Assembly (NCBI RefSeq): GCF_902859805.1
Contig: NZ_CADIKC010000002.1
Coordinates: forward strand, 124,001 to 188,000
Origin: Paraburkholderia sediminicola
Lineage (GTDB): Bacteria; Pseudomonadota; Gammaproteobacteria; Burkholderiales; Burkholderiaceae
Length of the DNA: 64,000 nucleotides
Reading direction: 5' to 3'
Under the pieces are notes generated by a model. That model saw only the letters and a program-made list of their open reading frames with translations. It had not been told where the DNA came from and ran no database searches. The position numbers and the translations under genes are program-made. This document shows positions 45,715 to 54,407 of the stretch, piece by piece (positions within the stretch are counted from its first letter, which is position 1; each line of letters opens with the position of its first letter).

Positions 45715-47271
45715 TTATGCGGCTTCCGACAGCAGCGCGTGATACAGGTCGGCTTCGCTCAACGCATCGGCCTGATACTCGCTGGCCACACGCCCCTTCT
45801 TCATCATCAGAATGCGATCGCAGTTCTGCAGCAACTCGGGCAGATCGTCGCTGATCAGAATGATGCCGATACCGCGTTTCGACAGCCGCTGCATGATGCG
45901 ATAGATGATGTCTTTCGAACCCACGTCGACGCCGACCGTCGGTCCATGCAGAATCAGCACGCGCGGATCGATAGCGAGCCAGCGACCGATCAGCACGCGT
46001 TGCTGATTGCCGCCCGAGAGCGACTGCACGGGCTTGTCGACACCCGGCGTCGCGATCTGCAGATCGTTCACCGTCTGTTCCGCGAGCGCCTGTGCGCGCG
46101 TGCGATCGATCTGGCCAAAGCGGTCGCGCAGGCTGGAGATCATCGCCGTAATCACGTTGTCGCGAATCGATTTGTCGAGAAACAGCCCTTCGTTCAGGCG
46201 GTCTTCTGGCACGTAGCCAATGCGATGATGTTTCGCGTCCGAGGGCGTGCGCAATGCAATTGCCTTGCCGTCGAGCAGCACCTGCCCCGATTGCGCCGCC
46301 GCAACGCCCGCGAGTGCGCGTGCGAGTTCGTTGCGCCCCGAGTCCAGCAAGCCGGTGACGCCGAGTATCTCCCCTCTATGCAGCTTGAACGACACGTCGC
46401 TGAACTGCCCCGTACGCGTGAAGTCGCGCACGTCAAGCACGACATCCTGGCCCAATGTTCCTTCCCGATAGCGCTCGTTTGTCAGATGCCGCCCCGTCAT
46501 CAGTTCGCTGATCTGCGCTTTGGTGAATTGCGCAATCGGTCCTTGCGCCATCTTCTGGCCGTCGCGCAGCACGATGACTTCGCCGCCGATCGCGTAACAC
46601 TCATCGAGCTTGTGACTCACGAACAGCACCGTCACGCCCTGCGCGCGCAGGTTCGCGAGCACGGCAATCAGATTGTCGACTTCTTTCTGCGTGAGCGACG
46701 TGGTGGGCTCATCCATGATGACGAACTTTGCCTCGCTGGCAATCGCGCGAGCAATGGCAACGAGCTGACGCGTGGCGAGCGGCAATTGCTCGATCAAAGT
46801 GGCCTGAAACTCGGCGTCGCCTGGCAGGCCGACCGATTCCAGCGCACGCGCCGCCGTGCGCGCGAGTGCGCGCCGGTCGAACGTACGCGCAAGCCGGCCT
46901 TCGTGCGTGGCCAGCTCGGCGGTAAGCGCGACGTTTTCCGCCACGTTCATGTTGGGCAGCAGCGAGAGATCCTGATAGACGGTTTCGATGCCTGCGGCCA
47001 GCGATTCGAGAGCGGACAGCCGTGCGTGCCGGACGCCTTCGATCACGAGTTCGCCTTCGTCGGGCGGCTGCGCGCCGGAGATGATCTTGATCAGCGTGCT
47101 CTTGCCGCAGCCGTTCTCGCCGAGCAGGTGATAGATCTGGCCGCGCGCGAACGACAGGCTCACCCCGCGCAATGCGTGTACGCCGGTGAAGCGCTTGTGC
47201 ACGCCGACCACCTCCAGAAACGGCTGCGAGGTGTCGGACTGCGGCTGCGAAGACAATACGTCCTGATTCAT
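45715..47271 (-). CDS. sugar ABC importer ATPase (RbsA-like), first importer
   Basis: 518 residues with two ATPase halves. The first has Walker A GENGCGKSTLIK and Walker B VIMDEPTTSLT. The second has the degenerate P-loop GLLDSGRNE usual for the family and signature LSGGNQQRV. Its Walker B reads VLILHGPTVGVDVG: the Asp-Glu pair of LDEPT is replaced by His-Gly (about 45935-45950). Hydrolysis at that site may be lost, leaving one active site. I start at the ATG at 47271 (MNQDVL), since the longer frame runs through two hairpins. It couples to the two permeases of the operon. Confidence 0.9.
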   Translation of the reverse strand: MNQDVLSSQPQSDTSQPFLEVVGVHKRFTGVHALRGVSLSFARGQIYHLLGENGCGKSTLIKIISGAQPPDEGELVIEGVRHARLSALESLAAGIETVYQDLSLLPNMNVAENVALTAELATHEGRLARTFDRRALARTAARALESVGLPGDAEFQATLIEQLPLATRQLVAIARAIASEAKFVIMDEPTTSLTQKEVDNLIAVLANLRAQGVTVLFVSHKLDECYAIGGEVIVLRDGQKMAQGPIAQFTKAQISELMTGRHLTNERYREGTLGQDVVLDVRDFTRTGQFSDVSFKLHRGEILGVTGLLDSGRNELARALAGVAAAQSGQVLLDGKAIALRTPSDAKHHRIGYVPEDRLNEGLFLDKSIRDNVITAMISSLRDRFGQIDRTRAQALAEQTVNDLQIATPGVDKPVQSLSGGNQQRVLIGRWLAIDPRVLILHGPTVGVDVGSKDIIYRIMQRLSKRGIGIILISDDLPELLQNCDRILMMKKGRVASEYQADALSEADLYHALLSEAA

Positions 47272-47289
47272 GATGGCGAGTCGCAAGTT

Positions 47290-47338
47290 AAGGCGTGCCC
47301 ACATGGGCACGCCTTGAAGGAAGTCCCCCGAGGGGGAC
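47290..47338 (-). other. paired mRNA hairpins between binding-protein and ATPase genes
   Basis: Two perfect hairpins in the 93-base gap: AAGGCGTGCCC/GGGCACGCCTT (47290-47300 with 47305-47315, 4-base loop) and GTCCCCC/GGGGGAC (47323-47329 with 47332-47338). No T run follows either. Such stems after a binding-protein gene commonly protect its mRNA and lower expression of the next genes. Confidence 0.6.
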
Positions 47339-47364
47339 GCCGTGACACATGAAGCAAAAAACAA

Positions 47365-48369
47365 TCAGAACGGATACTGCTTGTAGTTCGACTTGTCGAC
47401 ATTCACCCAGCCCTGACCGCGCACGATAATCCCTTTGCCTGGTCCCTTCGCAACGGTGACTTTGGTGTAGCCCGGAATGCCGAGATCGGCGCCGTTCTCG
47501 ACCGTCTTGCCGTCGATCAGCATCTGCGCGACCTTATTCATCGCGATGCCGGCGAGCTTCGGATCCCAGAAAGCGATGCCGTTGATCGCGCCGCTCTCGA
47601 GGAACTTGCCAGCTTCTGTCGGCAGGCCCGTGCCGTAGACGCAGATCTTGCCCTGCATGCCGGCTTCTTCCACTGCGCGGCCGATGCCGATCACGTCGAG
47701 CGAGGACGAGCCCTGGAAGCCCTTCAGGTCCGGATGCTTGCGCAGCACTTCCTTCGCGACTTCATAGGCGCGCTCGCCGTCGTTGTTGGTTTCGAGTTTC
47801 GGTTCGACCAGATCCATCTTCGGATATTTGGCCTTGGCGTTGCCAATCCCGCCGTCGGCCCATTGCACCTGCGAGCGGCTGCCGAGCGAACCGACCAGCG
47901 CGACCCACTTGCCGTCGTCGTGCATGCACGAGGCGAGACGTTCGTTCAGGCCGGCGCCGTAGGCGGTGTTGTCGAATGCTTCGATGTCGACCATCGTGTT
48001 CTTCGCGTTGTCGGCCTCATGGGTCACCACCTTGATGCCGCGATCCATCGCCTTCTTCAGCGCCGGTTCCAGCGTCGGCGGATCGTAGGGCACCACGGCA
48101 ATCGCCGTGACCTTCTTCGCGATCAGGTCTTCGATGATCTTCAGTTGCTGTGCCGCATCCGCGCGGCCCGGGCCGGTCTGATACGCGTTCACGCCCGGGT
48201 TGTCCTTCGCGAATTGCTTGACGCCGTCGTCCATCCGGTTGAACCAGTTGATACCGGTCACCTTGACGACCGTGACGATCGTCTCGTTGGTTGCAGCCTG
48301 CGCAGCGGCGATCACGCCTACGGTAAGAGCGCCTGCTGCGAGCGCGGCACCCAGTCGAGTCAATTTCAT
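47365..48369 (-). CDS. sugar ABC importer periplasmic binding protein, first importer
   Basis: 334 residues. A signal peptide (LGAALAAGALTVGVIAAAQA) is followed by a type I periplasmic binding fold (Peripla_BP_4). It is of the LsrB/RhaS-like kind: KVTGINWFNRMDDGVKQF, AIAVVPYDPPTLEPALKKA, IKVVTHEAD and GFQGSSSLDVIGIGRAV. It should bind a sugar or related small molecule; from the operon I infer deoxyribose or a deoxynucleoside. It lies between a permease and the ATPase of the same importer. Confidence 0.9.
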   Translation of the reverse strand: MKLTRLGAALAAGALTVGVIAAAQAATNETIVTVVKVTGINWFNRMDDGVKQFAKDNPGVNAYQTGPGRADAAQQLKIIEDLIAKKVTAIAVVPYDPPTLEPALKKAMDRGIKVVTHEADNAKNTMVDIEAFDNTAYGAGLNERLASCMHDDGKWVALVGSLGSRSQVQWADGGIGNAKAKYPKMDLVEPKLETNNDGERAYEVAKEVLRKHPDLKGFQGSSSLDVIGIGRAVEEAGMQGKICVYGTGLPTEAGKFLESGAINGIAFWDPKLAGIAMNKVAQMLIDGKTVENGADLGIPGYTKVTVAKGPGKGIIVRGQGWVNVDKSNYKQYPF

Positions 48370-48506
48370 GCGATGTCTCCTTTATCCTTCGATGTAGTTC
48401 GATGTCGCCCTACTTCACCATCACGGACAGTCAGGGCTCGTTGTCCGCCGCGTACTGAAACCTGAATCTGAAACCTGGGTTGCGCCTTTCAAGGCTGTTT
48501 GGCGCG

Positions 48507-49574
48507 CTAACGTTTCGGAACTGCGCCGGAACCCGGAGCACTAGCACTAGCACTCCCACCACCACCGCCCCCGCCAAAACCGAAAATCGCCCGCACTCGC
48601 TCGCCGCCTGCAAACGCGAGTGACAGCAACAACAAGAATCCCCACGCGCAATCGCCGAAAAACTGCGACACGCCCAGCAGATTGAACAGACTCGAGAGAA
48701 ACTGCAGCACGGTTGCGGCAAAGAACACGCAGATGATCCGGCCATGGCCACCGGCGGGATTCACGCCGCCCATCACCGCGATCAGGATGGCGATCAGCAG
48801 ATAGGAATTACCGTAGTCCCATTTCGCGCTGGACGTATGGGTCGCGCTGATCAGCCCCGCGAGCGACGCCAGCACACCGCACATCGCATAAGTGGTGATC
48901 AGCATCCGCGCGCGCGGAATGCCCGCATAGAACGCCGCTTTGGGGTTGGTGCCCATCAGATAGAGACGCAGGCCGAACGGGCTGCGTCTGAGCAACCAGC
49001 CGAGCACGATCACGGCCGCGATAAAGATACAGAACGCGATCGGCACCTGAAACACGGTACCGTTGCCGATATTCGACAACGGGTCGACATAGTCGACATG
49101 CACCGAGGCGCCGTTGCTGAGCACCACCGCAAAACCCGTGAACAGCAACTGCGTGCCGAGCGTGCAGAGAATTGGCGTGAGCCTGAGGCGCGCGATCACC
49201 ACACCGTTCAGGAGGCCGCCGAGCAGCCCCATCGTCACCACGATCACGCAGAAGAGCGATGTGTAGAGCGCGGGCGAATCGTCGCCGTTGACGAAGTGCG
49301 GCACGACGAGCGCCGCAACCATCCCGGACAGATTCGCGAGCCCGACACCCGACAGATCGATCCCGCCATTGCCCGACACCATCGACAACATGATGCCGAG
49401 CGCCAGCAAGCCGAGTTCGGGCAACTGTCCACCCATCGACTGGAGATTGTCGATGTCGACGAATTGCCCATGCGAAAGCCACGTCGCGACCAGCACGACG
49501 ACTACGTTGACGATCAGCAGAAAATTCAGTTGCCGGTCGCCGAACATTTTTCCATCGGTAAACGAGGACTTCAT
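48507..49574 (-). CDS. sugar ABC importer permease, second membrane subunit of the first importer
   Basis: 355 residues with about ten helices in the ribose-permease fold: LALGIMLSMVSGNGGIDLSGVGLANLSG, PILCTLGTQLLFTGFA and LIAVMGGVNPAGGHG. The C-terminus is an unusual flexible tail, seven Gly followed by SASASAPGSG. The ATG at 49574 is taken; a GTG nine bases earlier sits too close to the AAGGAG. Two different permeases in one operon suggest a heterodimeric channel. Confidence 0.88.
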   Translation of the reverse strand: MKSSFTDGKMFGDRQLNFLLIVNVVVVLVATWLSHGQFVDIDNLQSMGGQLPELGLLALGIMLSMVSGNGGIDLSGVGLANLSGMVAALVVPHFVNGDDSPALYTSLFCVIVVTMGLLGGLLNGVVIARLRLTPILCTLGTQLLFTGFAVVLSNGASVHVDYVDPLSNIGNGTVFQVPIAFCIFIAAVIVLGWLLRRSPFGLRLYLMGTNPKAAFYAGIPRARMLITTYAMCGVLASLAGLISATHTSSAKWDYGNSYLLIAILIAVMGGVNPAGGHGRIICVFFAATVLQFLSSLFNLLGVSQFFGDCAWGFLLLLSLAFAGGERVRAIFGFGGGGGGGSASASAPGSGAVPKR

Positions 49575-49608
49575 GGTGAGCACGATCTCCTTCAGTCTTC
49601 GCGAACGG

Positions 49609-50574
49609 TCAGGACAGCGGCGAGGCGGCCTCGGCCGGCTGGTTCAACACGCGGTTCACTTCGTCGAGCATCGGCATGGAAGGCGCCGTGCCCGGACGGG
49701 TGACGGAAATGCCCGCCAGCGCGCAGCCGAAACGCAGCGCCGAGACGGCGTCGTCGCCGCGTGCAAGCGCCGCCGCAAAACCGCCTGTGAAGCCGTCACC
49801 GGCGCCGGCGGTCTCCACTACGCGGCCGCAGTGATAGGCCGGCACGAGTATCGATTGGCTTGCCGAGTGCAGCAGCGCGCCGCCCTCGCCCAGCGTGACG
49901 ATCACCGCGCCGACACCTTTGGCGAGCAGTACGTCGGCGGCACGGCGCGCGTCGTCGGCATTCGCGATCGGCACGCCGGTCAGCGCGGTGGCCTCGGTTT
50001 CGTTCGGGGTGATGTAGTCGCACAACGGAAAGATGTCGTCGTCGAGCGGCAAGGCGGGCGCCGGATTGAACACGGTGATGACGCCGTGCCGGCGCGCCAC
50101 TTCGAGCCCGCGACGCGCAGCAGCAAGCGGCTGTTCGAGTTGCGTAACGAATACGCGCGCGGCGGCGATATCGGCTTCGATCGCATCGACGTCGGCTGCC
50201 TCCATCGTGCCGGCCGCGCCGGAGGCGACGATGATGGCGTTCATGCCGGTGTTGTCGTCGACGAAGATATGCGCGGCGCCCGTGGACACGCCCTCGACCA
50301 CCGAGGCGCGTGCGGTGATGCCTTCAGCGGCCCATGTGGCGCGCGCAATCTCGCCGAACGCGTCGTTGCCGATGCGCGTGCAGAACACTACTTCGGCGCC
50401 GGCGCGCGCCGCCGCCACCGCCTGATTCGAGCCCTTGCCGCCCGGTCCCATTGCGAACGCCGTGCCGGCGATCGTCTCGCCGATCAGCGGCATACGTCCG
50501 GCGCGAAACGTCAGGTCGGTAACGTAGATGCCGAGAATGACAACACGCCCGTTTCGTTGCAAAGACGTGCTCAT
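49609..50574 (-). CDS. PfkB-family carbohydrate kinase (ribokinase/deoxyribokinase-like)
   Basis: 321 residues of the ribokinase family. The N-terminal pattern GPGGKGSNQAVAAARAGA is the first PfkB signature, and TAGAGDGFTGGFAAAL near the C-terminus holds the catalytic Asp and the anion hole. Placed between deoC and ABC genes, it most plausibly phosphorylates deoxyribose (or ribose) at O5, the role of DeoK in enterobacteria, but specificity is not readable from sequence. The start ATG at 50574 overlaps the stop of a 34-codon ORF (ATGA), which suggests translational coupling. Confidence 0.87.
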   Translation of the reverse strand: MSTSLQRNGRVVILGIYVTDLTFRAGRMPLIGETIAGTAFAMGPGGKGSNQAVAAARAGAEVVFCTRIGNDAFGEIARATWAAEGITARASVVEGVSTGAAHIFVDDNTGMNAIIVASGAAGTMEAADVDAIEADIAAARVFVTQLEQPLAAARRGLEVARRHGVITVFNPAPALPLDDDIFPLCDYITPNETEATALTGVPIANADDARRAADVLLAKGVGAVIVTLGEGGALLHSASQSILVPAYHCGRVVETAGAGDGFTGGFAAALARGDDAVSALRFGCALAGISVTRPGTAPSMPMLDEVNRVLNQPAEAASPLS

Positions 50575-50675
50575 TCGCGTTCCCCATGAGGCGCGTTGAT
50601 CGTGAGGCATGCGTGCGGGGCATGTATTGCGCGCCGCACCGCGGTGTTCAATTGCAGATCCAGATGCTTCAGCAC
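50571..50675 (-). CDS. 34-residue small ORF coupled to the kinase gene
   Basis: GTG start preceded by GGAGGAGACAAC, the best ribosome-binding site in this operon, encoding 34 residues (begins MLKHLDLQL, ends PHGERE). Its TGA overlaps the kinase ATG as ATGA. It fills most of the 162-base gap after the aldehyde dehydrogenase gene. There is no membrane segment and I recognise no family. It could be a functional small protein or a translated leader that sets kinase expression. Confidence 0.5.
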   Translation of the reverse strand: MLKHLDLQLNTAVRRAIHAPHACLTINAPHGERE

Positions 50676-50736
50676 GTTGTCTCCTCCATTTTCTGGTTGG
50701 CGTGCGGGGTATTCAGGCGCGAGCGCCGGCTTTCAA

Positions 50737-53130
50737 TCAGTCTCCGTACGGTATCCAGATGTTCTTCACCTGCACGGCCTGACGCAGGAACGGCCGGCCT
50801 TCGCTCGAACGGTCGAACCAGTCGAACTGGCGGCCGTGATCGACGAACGTACGCTTCAGATTGCCGATCGACTCGCGCTCGACCAGCGTCGAATCCGCCG
50901 CGTTGCCGAAACACCAGACGGCATCGACGTCGTCGTGTTTGGCGAGCGCCGGCAACAACGCACCACGTTCACCCGTGACGATGTTCAGCACACCAGCGGG
51001 CACATCCGACGTTTCGACTACCTGATAAAAGTCCGTCACCGTGAGCGGACACGCCGCGCTCGGCAACACCACCACACGATTGCCCATGGCCAGCGCGGGC
51101 GCCGCCAGCGAGATGAAACCGAGCAACGGCGCTTCGTCCGGACAGGCAATGCCAATCACGCCGAGCGGCTCATGCATCGCCAACGCGACGCCGCGCAGCG
51201 GCGGCGTATGCACGGCGCCGTCAAACTTGTCGGCCCACGCCGCGTAAGTGAAGAGACGCGCTACCGCCGCCTCGACCTCCGCATGCGCCGCCGCTTGCGT
51301 CGCACCGTTTCTTGTCACGAGTTGCCGCGCGAACTCGTCCGCGCGAATGGCCAGGTTCTCCGCGAGATAGAACAGCACCTGGGCACGATTATGCGTACTC
51401 GCCTGCGACCACTTCTGCGCTGCGCGCGCCGCTTCGACCGCGTTGCGAATGTCCTTGCGGTTGCCCTCGCCCACTTCACCGACCAGCCTCCCATCCGGCG
51501 CGTGAACCGGCAACGAATAGCCGCTGTCCGGACGCACCTGCTTGCCGCCGATAAAGAGCTTCGCGGTGCGATCGATCAGCGTGACGTTCGATAACGGATC
51601 GCGCTCGCCTGCGCCTGCCGTCGGTTCCGCGCGCACAGGCTGACGGACAGCAAGATTGAGCCACGCACGCGGTTTCAGATATTCGTAGATGCCCTCACGG
51701 CCGCCTTCGCGACCATAGCCCGACTCGCGGTAACCGCCGAAGCCGACCGCCGCATCGAACAGATTGGTCGCGTTGATCCACACGACGCCGCAGGCAAGCC
51801 GTGGCGCGATATCGAGCGCGCGGCCAATGGTTTCGCTCCACACGCTCGCGGCGAGTCCGTAGCGTGAATTGTTGGCGAGCGCAATCGCCTCATCCGGCGT
51901 GCGAAAGCTCATCGTGACCAGCACCGGTCCGAAGATTTCTTCCTGCGCGAGAGTCGAAGCCGGCGCCACACCGGTGACGAGCGTGGGTGGATAGAAGCAG
52001 CCGCCGGCGGGCATCGTCGTATCGGGCGACTGCCACACCGCACAGCCTTCGCGCCGCCCGGTTTCCACCAGCGACTCGATGCGTTCGAGCTGCACCGGAT
52101 CGACGATCGCACCGATGTCGATACTTTTATCGAGCGACGTACCGACGCGCAGCGTTTCCATGCGGCGCTTCAGCTTCGCAATGAAGCGCGCTTCGATGCC
52201 TTCCTGCACGAGCAGGCGCGAACCCGCACAGCAGACCTGCCCCTGGTTGAACCAGATCGCGTCGACCACACCTTCGACGGCGCCATCGAGATCGGCATCG
52301 TCGAACACGATGAAGGGCGACTTGCCACCGAGTTCGAGCGTCAGCGATTTGCCCGAGCCCGCCGTGGCTGCGCGAATCAGGCGTCCCACTTCGGTCGAGC
52401 CGGTGAACGCGATCTTGTCCACTTTCGGATGTTCGACGAGCGCCGCGCCGGTGCGGCCGTCACCCGTCACGACGTTCAGCACGCCTGCCGGCAAGCCGGC
52501 CCGATGGGCAAGTTCGGCGAACAGTAACGCGGTAAGCGGCGTGTATTCAGCCGGCTTCAACACGACGCAGTTACCCGTCGCAATCGCCGGTGCGATCTTC
52601 CACGCGAGCATCAGCAGCGGAAAATTCCACGGCACGATCTGCCCGACGACCCCAAGCGGCGCGTAGTCGGCGAATTCGCTCTCCTGCAATTGCGCCCAAC
52701 CCGCGTGATGCAGGAAGTGCCGCGCGACCAGCGGCACGTCGATATCGCGTGTCTCACGGATCGGCTTGCCGTTGTCGAGCGCTTCGAGCACGGCAAAAAG
52801 ACGGCTATGACGCTGCACCATGCGCGCGAGCGCATACAGATGCCGCGCCCGTCCGGCGCCGCCGAGCGCGAGCCAGCCCGGCTGCGCGGCGCGCGCGGCC
52901 GCTACCGCCGCGTCGACGTCGGCCGCATCGCCCTGGGCGATCCCGGCAAGCCGGCCGCCCGTGGCAGGTGCGTGCGAAACGAAGTGCTCACCGGCGGCCG
53001 GCGCATGCCACGCCCCGCCGATGAAATGCCCGAAGCTCGCCTCATGCTGCGCGAGCCAGGCGCGCGCGGGCTGATCGTCCTCGGGTGCGGGACCGTACTC
53101 CATCGATGAAAAATACTCGGCTACGCTCAT
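50737..53130 (-). CDS. ALDH16-type aldehyde dehydrogenase
   Basis: 797 residues, two aldehyde dehydrogenase units in tandem. The first (about 1-490) is complete: PWNFPLLMLAWK and FTGSTEVGR for NAD, Glu266 in LELGGK, and catalytic Cys300 in NQGQVCCAGSR. The second (about 505-797) is truncated and has no catalytic Cys. The N-terminal SSMEYGPAPE and this domain layout are marks of the ALDH16 family (animal ALDH16A1 is about 800 residues). Next to deoC it likely oxidises the acetaldehyde released by aldol cleavage, an inference. It is 16 bases downstream of deoC. Confidence 0.9.
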   Translation of the reverse strand: MSVAEYFSSMEYGPAPEDDQPARAWLAQHEASFGHFIGGAWHAPAAGEHFVSHAPATGGRLAGIAQGDAADVDAAVAAARAAQPGWLALGGAGRARHLYALARMVQRHSRLFAVLEALDNGKPIRETRDIDVPLVARHFLHHAGWAQLQESEFADYAPLGVVGQIVPWNFPLLMLAWKIAPAIATGNCVVLKPAEYTPLTALLFAELAHRAGLPAGVLNVVTGDGRTGAALVEHPKVDKIAFTGSTEVGRLIRAATAGSGKSLTLELGGKSPFIVFDDADLDGAVEGVVDAIWFNQGQVCCAGSRLLVQEGIEARFIAKLKRRMETLRVGTSLDKSIDIGAIVDPVQLERIESLVETGRREGCAVWQSPDTTMPAGGCFYPPTLVTGVAPASTLAQEEIFGPVLVTMSFRTPDEAIALANNSRYGLAASVWSETIGRALDIAPRLACGVVWINATNLFDAAVGFGGYRESGYGREGGREGIYEYLKPRAWLNLAVRQPVRAEPTAGAGERDPLSNVTLIDRTAKLFIGGKQVRPDSGYSLPVHAPDGRLVGEVGEGNRKDIRNAVEAARAAQKWSQASTHNRAQVLFYLAENLAIRADEFARQLVTRNGATQAAAHAEVEAAVARLFTYAAWADKFDGAVHTPPLRGVALAMHEPLGVIGIACPDEAPLLGFISLAAPALAMGNRVVVLPSAACPLTVTDFYQVVETSDVPAGVLNIVTGERGALLPALAKHDDVDAVWCFGNAADSTLVERESIGNLKRTFVDHGRQFDWFDRSSEGRPFLRQAVQVKNIWIPYGD

Positions 53131-53146
53131 GGGATCGGTCTTCTGT

Positions 53147-54157
53147 TCAGGCTACGGGGTGACGGTTGAAAGCGGAGTAACGACCGCTCACGTGATGTTC
53201 GAGCTGGCGTTCGATATCGGCCAGCAGGCTCGATGCGCCGATACGGAACAGCTCCGGTTCGAGCCACGGGCGGCCGAGCTCTTCCTTCATGAGGATCTGA
53301 TAGGACAGCACCGACTTCGCGCTCGACACGCCGCCTGCCGGTTTGAAGCCGATCGGCACACCGGTGCGCTCCTGGTATTCGCGGATCATGCGCACCATCA
53401 CCAGCGAGACGTCCAGCGTGGCATTGACGCCTTCCTTGCCGGTCGACGTCTTGATGAAGTCCGCGCCAGCCATCATGCAGACCATCGAGGCGCGCGCCAC
53501 ATTGGAGATCGTGCGGATGTCGCCAGTCGCCAGAATCGCCTTCAGATGCGCGGGGCCGCAGGCTGCGCGGAAGTCGCGCACTTCGTCGTAGAGCGCCTGC
53601 CAGTTGCCGGTCAGCACATATTCACGCGTGACGACGATGTCGATTTCCTGCGCGCCATCCGCGACCGAAGCCTCGATCTCTTTCAGCTTCAGCGGATGCG
53701 GGATCAGCCCGGCGGGAAACCCGGTCGACACCGCCGCGACCGGAATGCCGCTGCCTTGCAGCGCATCCACCGCCGCCGCGACGAAACGGTGATAGACGCA
53801 GACCGCACCCGTCGTGATGCCTTGCGGCGCAATGCCGAGCGCTTCGAGCAGATCGGCCCGCACCGGTTGGCGCGCTTTCGCGCACAGGCGGCGCACACGG
53901 CCTTCGGTGTCGTCGCCGTTGAGCGTGGTGAGGTCGATGCAGGTGACGGCTTTCAGCAGCCAGGCCGCCTGCGCATCTTTCTTGACGGTACGGCGCGTGG
54001 CAAGCGTCGCCGTGCGCCGTTCGACCGCCGACTGGTTGACGCGCAAGCCGTCCAGCCAGGACGCGTCGAACGGCATGCCCGGGTTGCGCACCGGGTGAAT
54101 GAGCGGGCCGCCGCGCAGCGCGACGACCGAAGAAGAAAGCACAGGGGCTTCAGGCAT
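53147..54157 (-). CDS. deoC: deoxyribose-phosphate aldolase
   Basis: 336 residues. A class I aldolase that cleaves 2-deoxyribose-5-phosphate to glyceraldehyde-3-phosphate and acetaldehyde. The Schiff-base Lys236 is in DFIKTSTGK and the second essential Lys272 in GFKPAGG. It is longer than E. coli DeoC (259) and looks like the animal DERA type: RRTVKKDAQAAWLLKAVT, the IDLTTLNGDD region, and ELFRIGASSLLADIERQLEHH at the C-terminus. It is the first gene of the minus-strand operon. This gene is the strongest evidence that the island handles deoxyribose. Confidence 0.95.
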   Translation of the reverse strand: MPEAPVLSSSVVALRGGPLIHPVRNPGMPFDASWLDGLRVNQSAVERRTATLATRRTVKKDAQAAWLLKAVTCIDLTTLNGDDTEGRVRRLCAKARQPVRADLLEALGIAPQGITTGAVCVYHRFVAAAVDALQGSGIPVAAVSTGFPAGLIPHPLKLKEIEASVADGAQEIDIVVTREYVLTGNWQALYDEVRDFRAACGPAHLKAILATGDIRTISNVARASMVCMMAGADFIKTSTGKEGVNATLDVSLVMVRMIREYQERTGVPIGFKPAGGVSSAKSVLSYQILMKEELGRPWLEPELFRIGASSLLADIERQLEHHVSGRYSAFNRHPVA

Positions 54158-54407
54158 AAGACATCCGAAAATTTGATGCGGCGCACAACAGCCGCCGACA
54201 ATTTGTTCCCACTTATGCTACAACGATTGATAGAATCATAACAAGCTTTCCGCTTCAATCATCACATAAGCAGGCACCTAAGCCCTGTAAGCGCCACCAA
54301 TGTTATTGACGCACCATATTCATGATGCGAAGATCACAACACGGTTTTGGCCGACAGCACCATACAAAGAAAAGAATGTCGTCGTATTGACGAAGGAGAC
54401 ATGCCAG
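54158..54407. promoter_or_regulatory. divergent control region, deoC operon / second ABC importer
   Basis: A 250-base AT-richer gap between divergent starts that must drive both arms of the sugar island. TGATagaATCA at 54228-54238 is a perfect short palindrome and a candidate operator for the DeoR-type regulator. No confident -35/-10 pairs are assigned. The ATPase start is set by AAGGAG nine bases before the ATG at 54408. Confidence 0.45.

Noticed and set aside
45529-47352. 607-codon open frame antisense to the ABC permease/ATPase genes
   Set aside because: It crosses two strongly supported minus-strand genes and their gap, and shows only complementary-strand composition.
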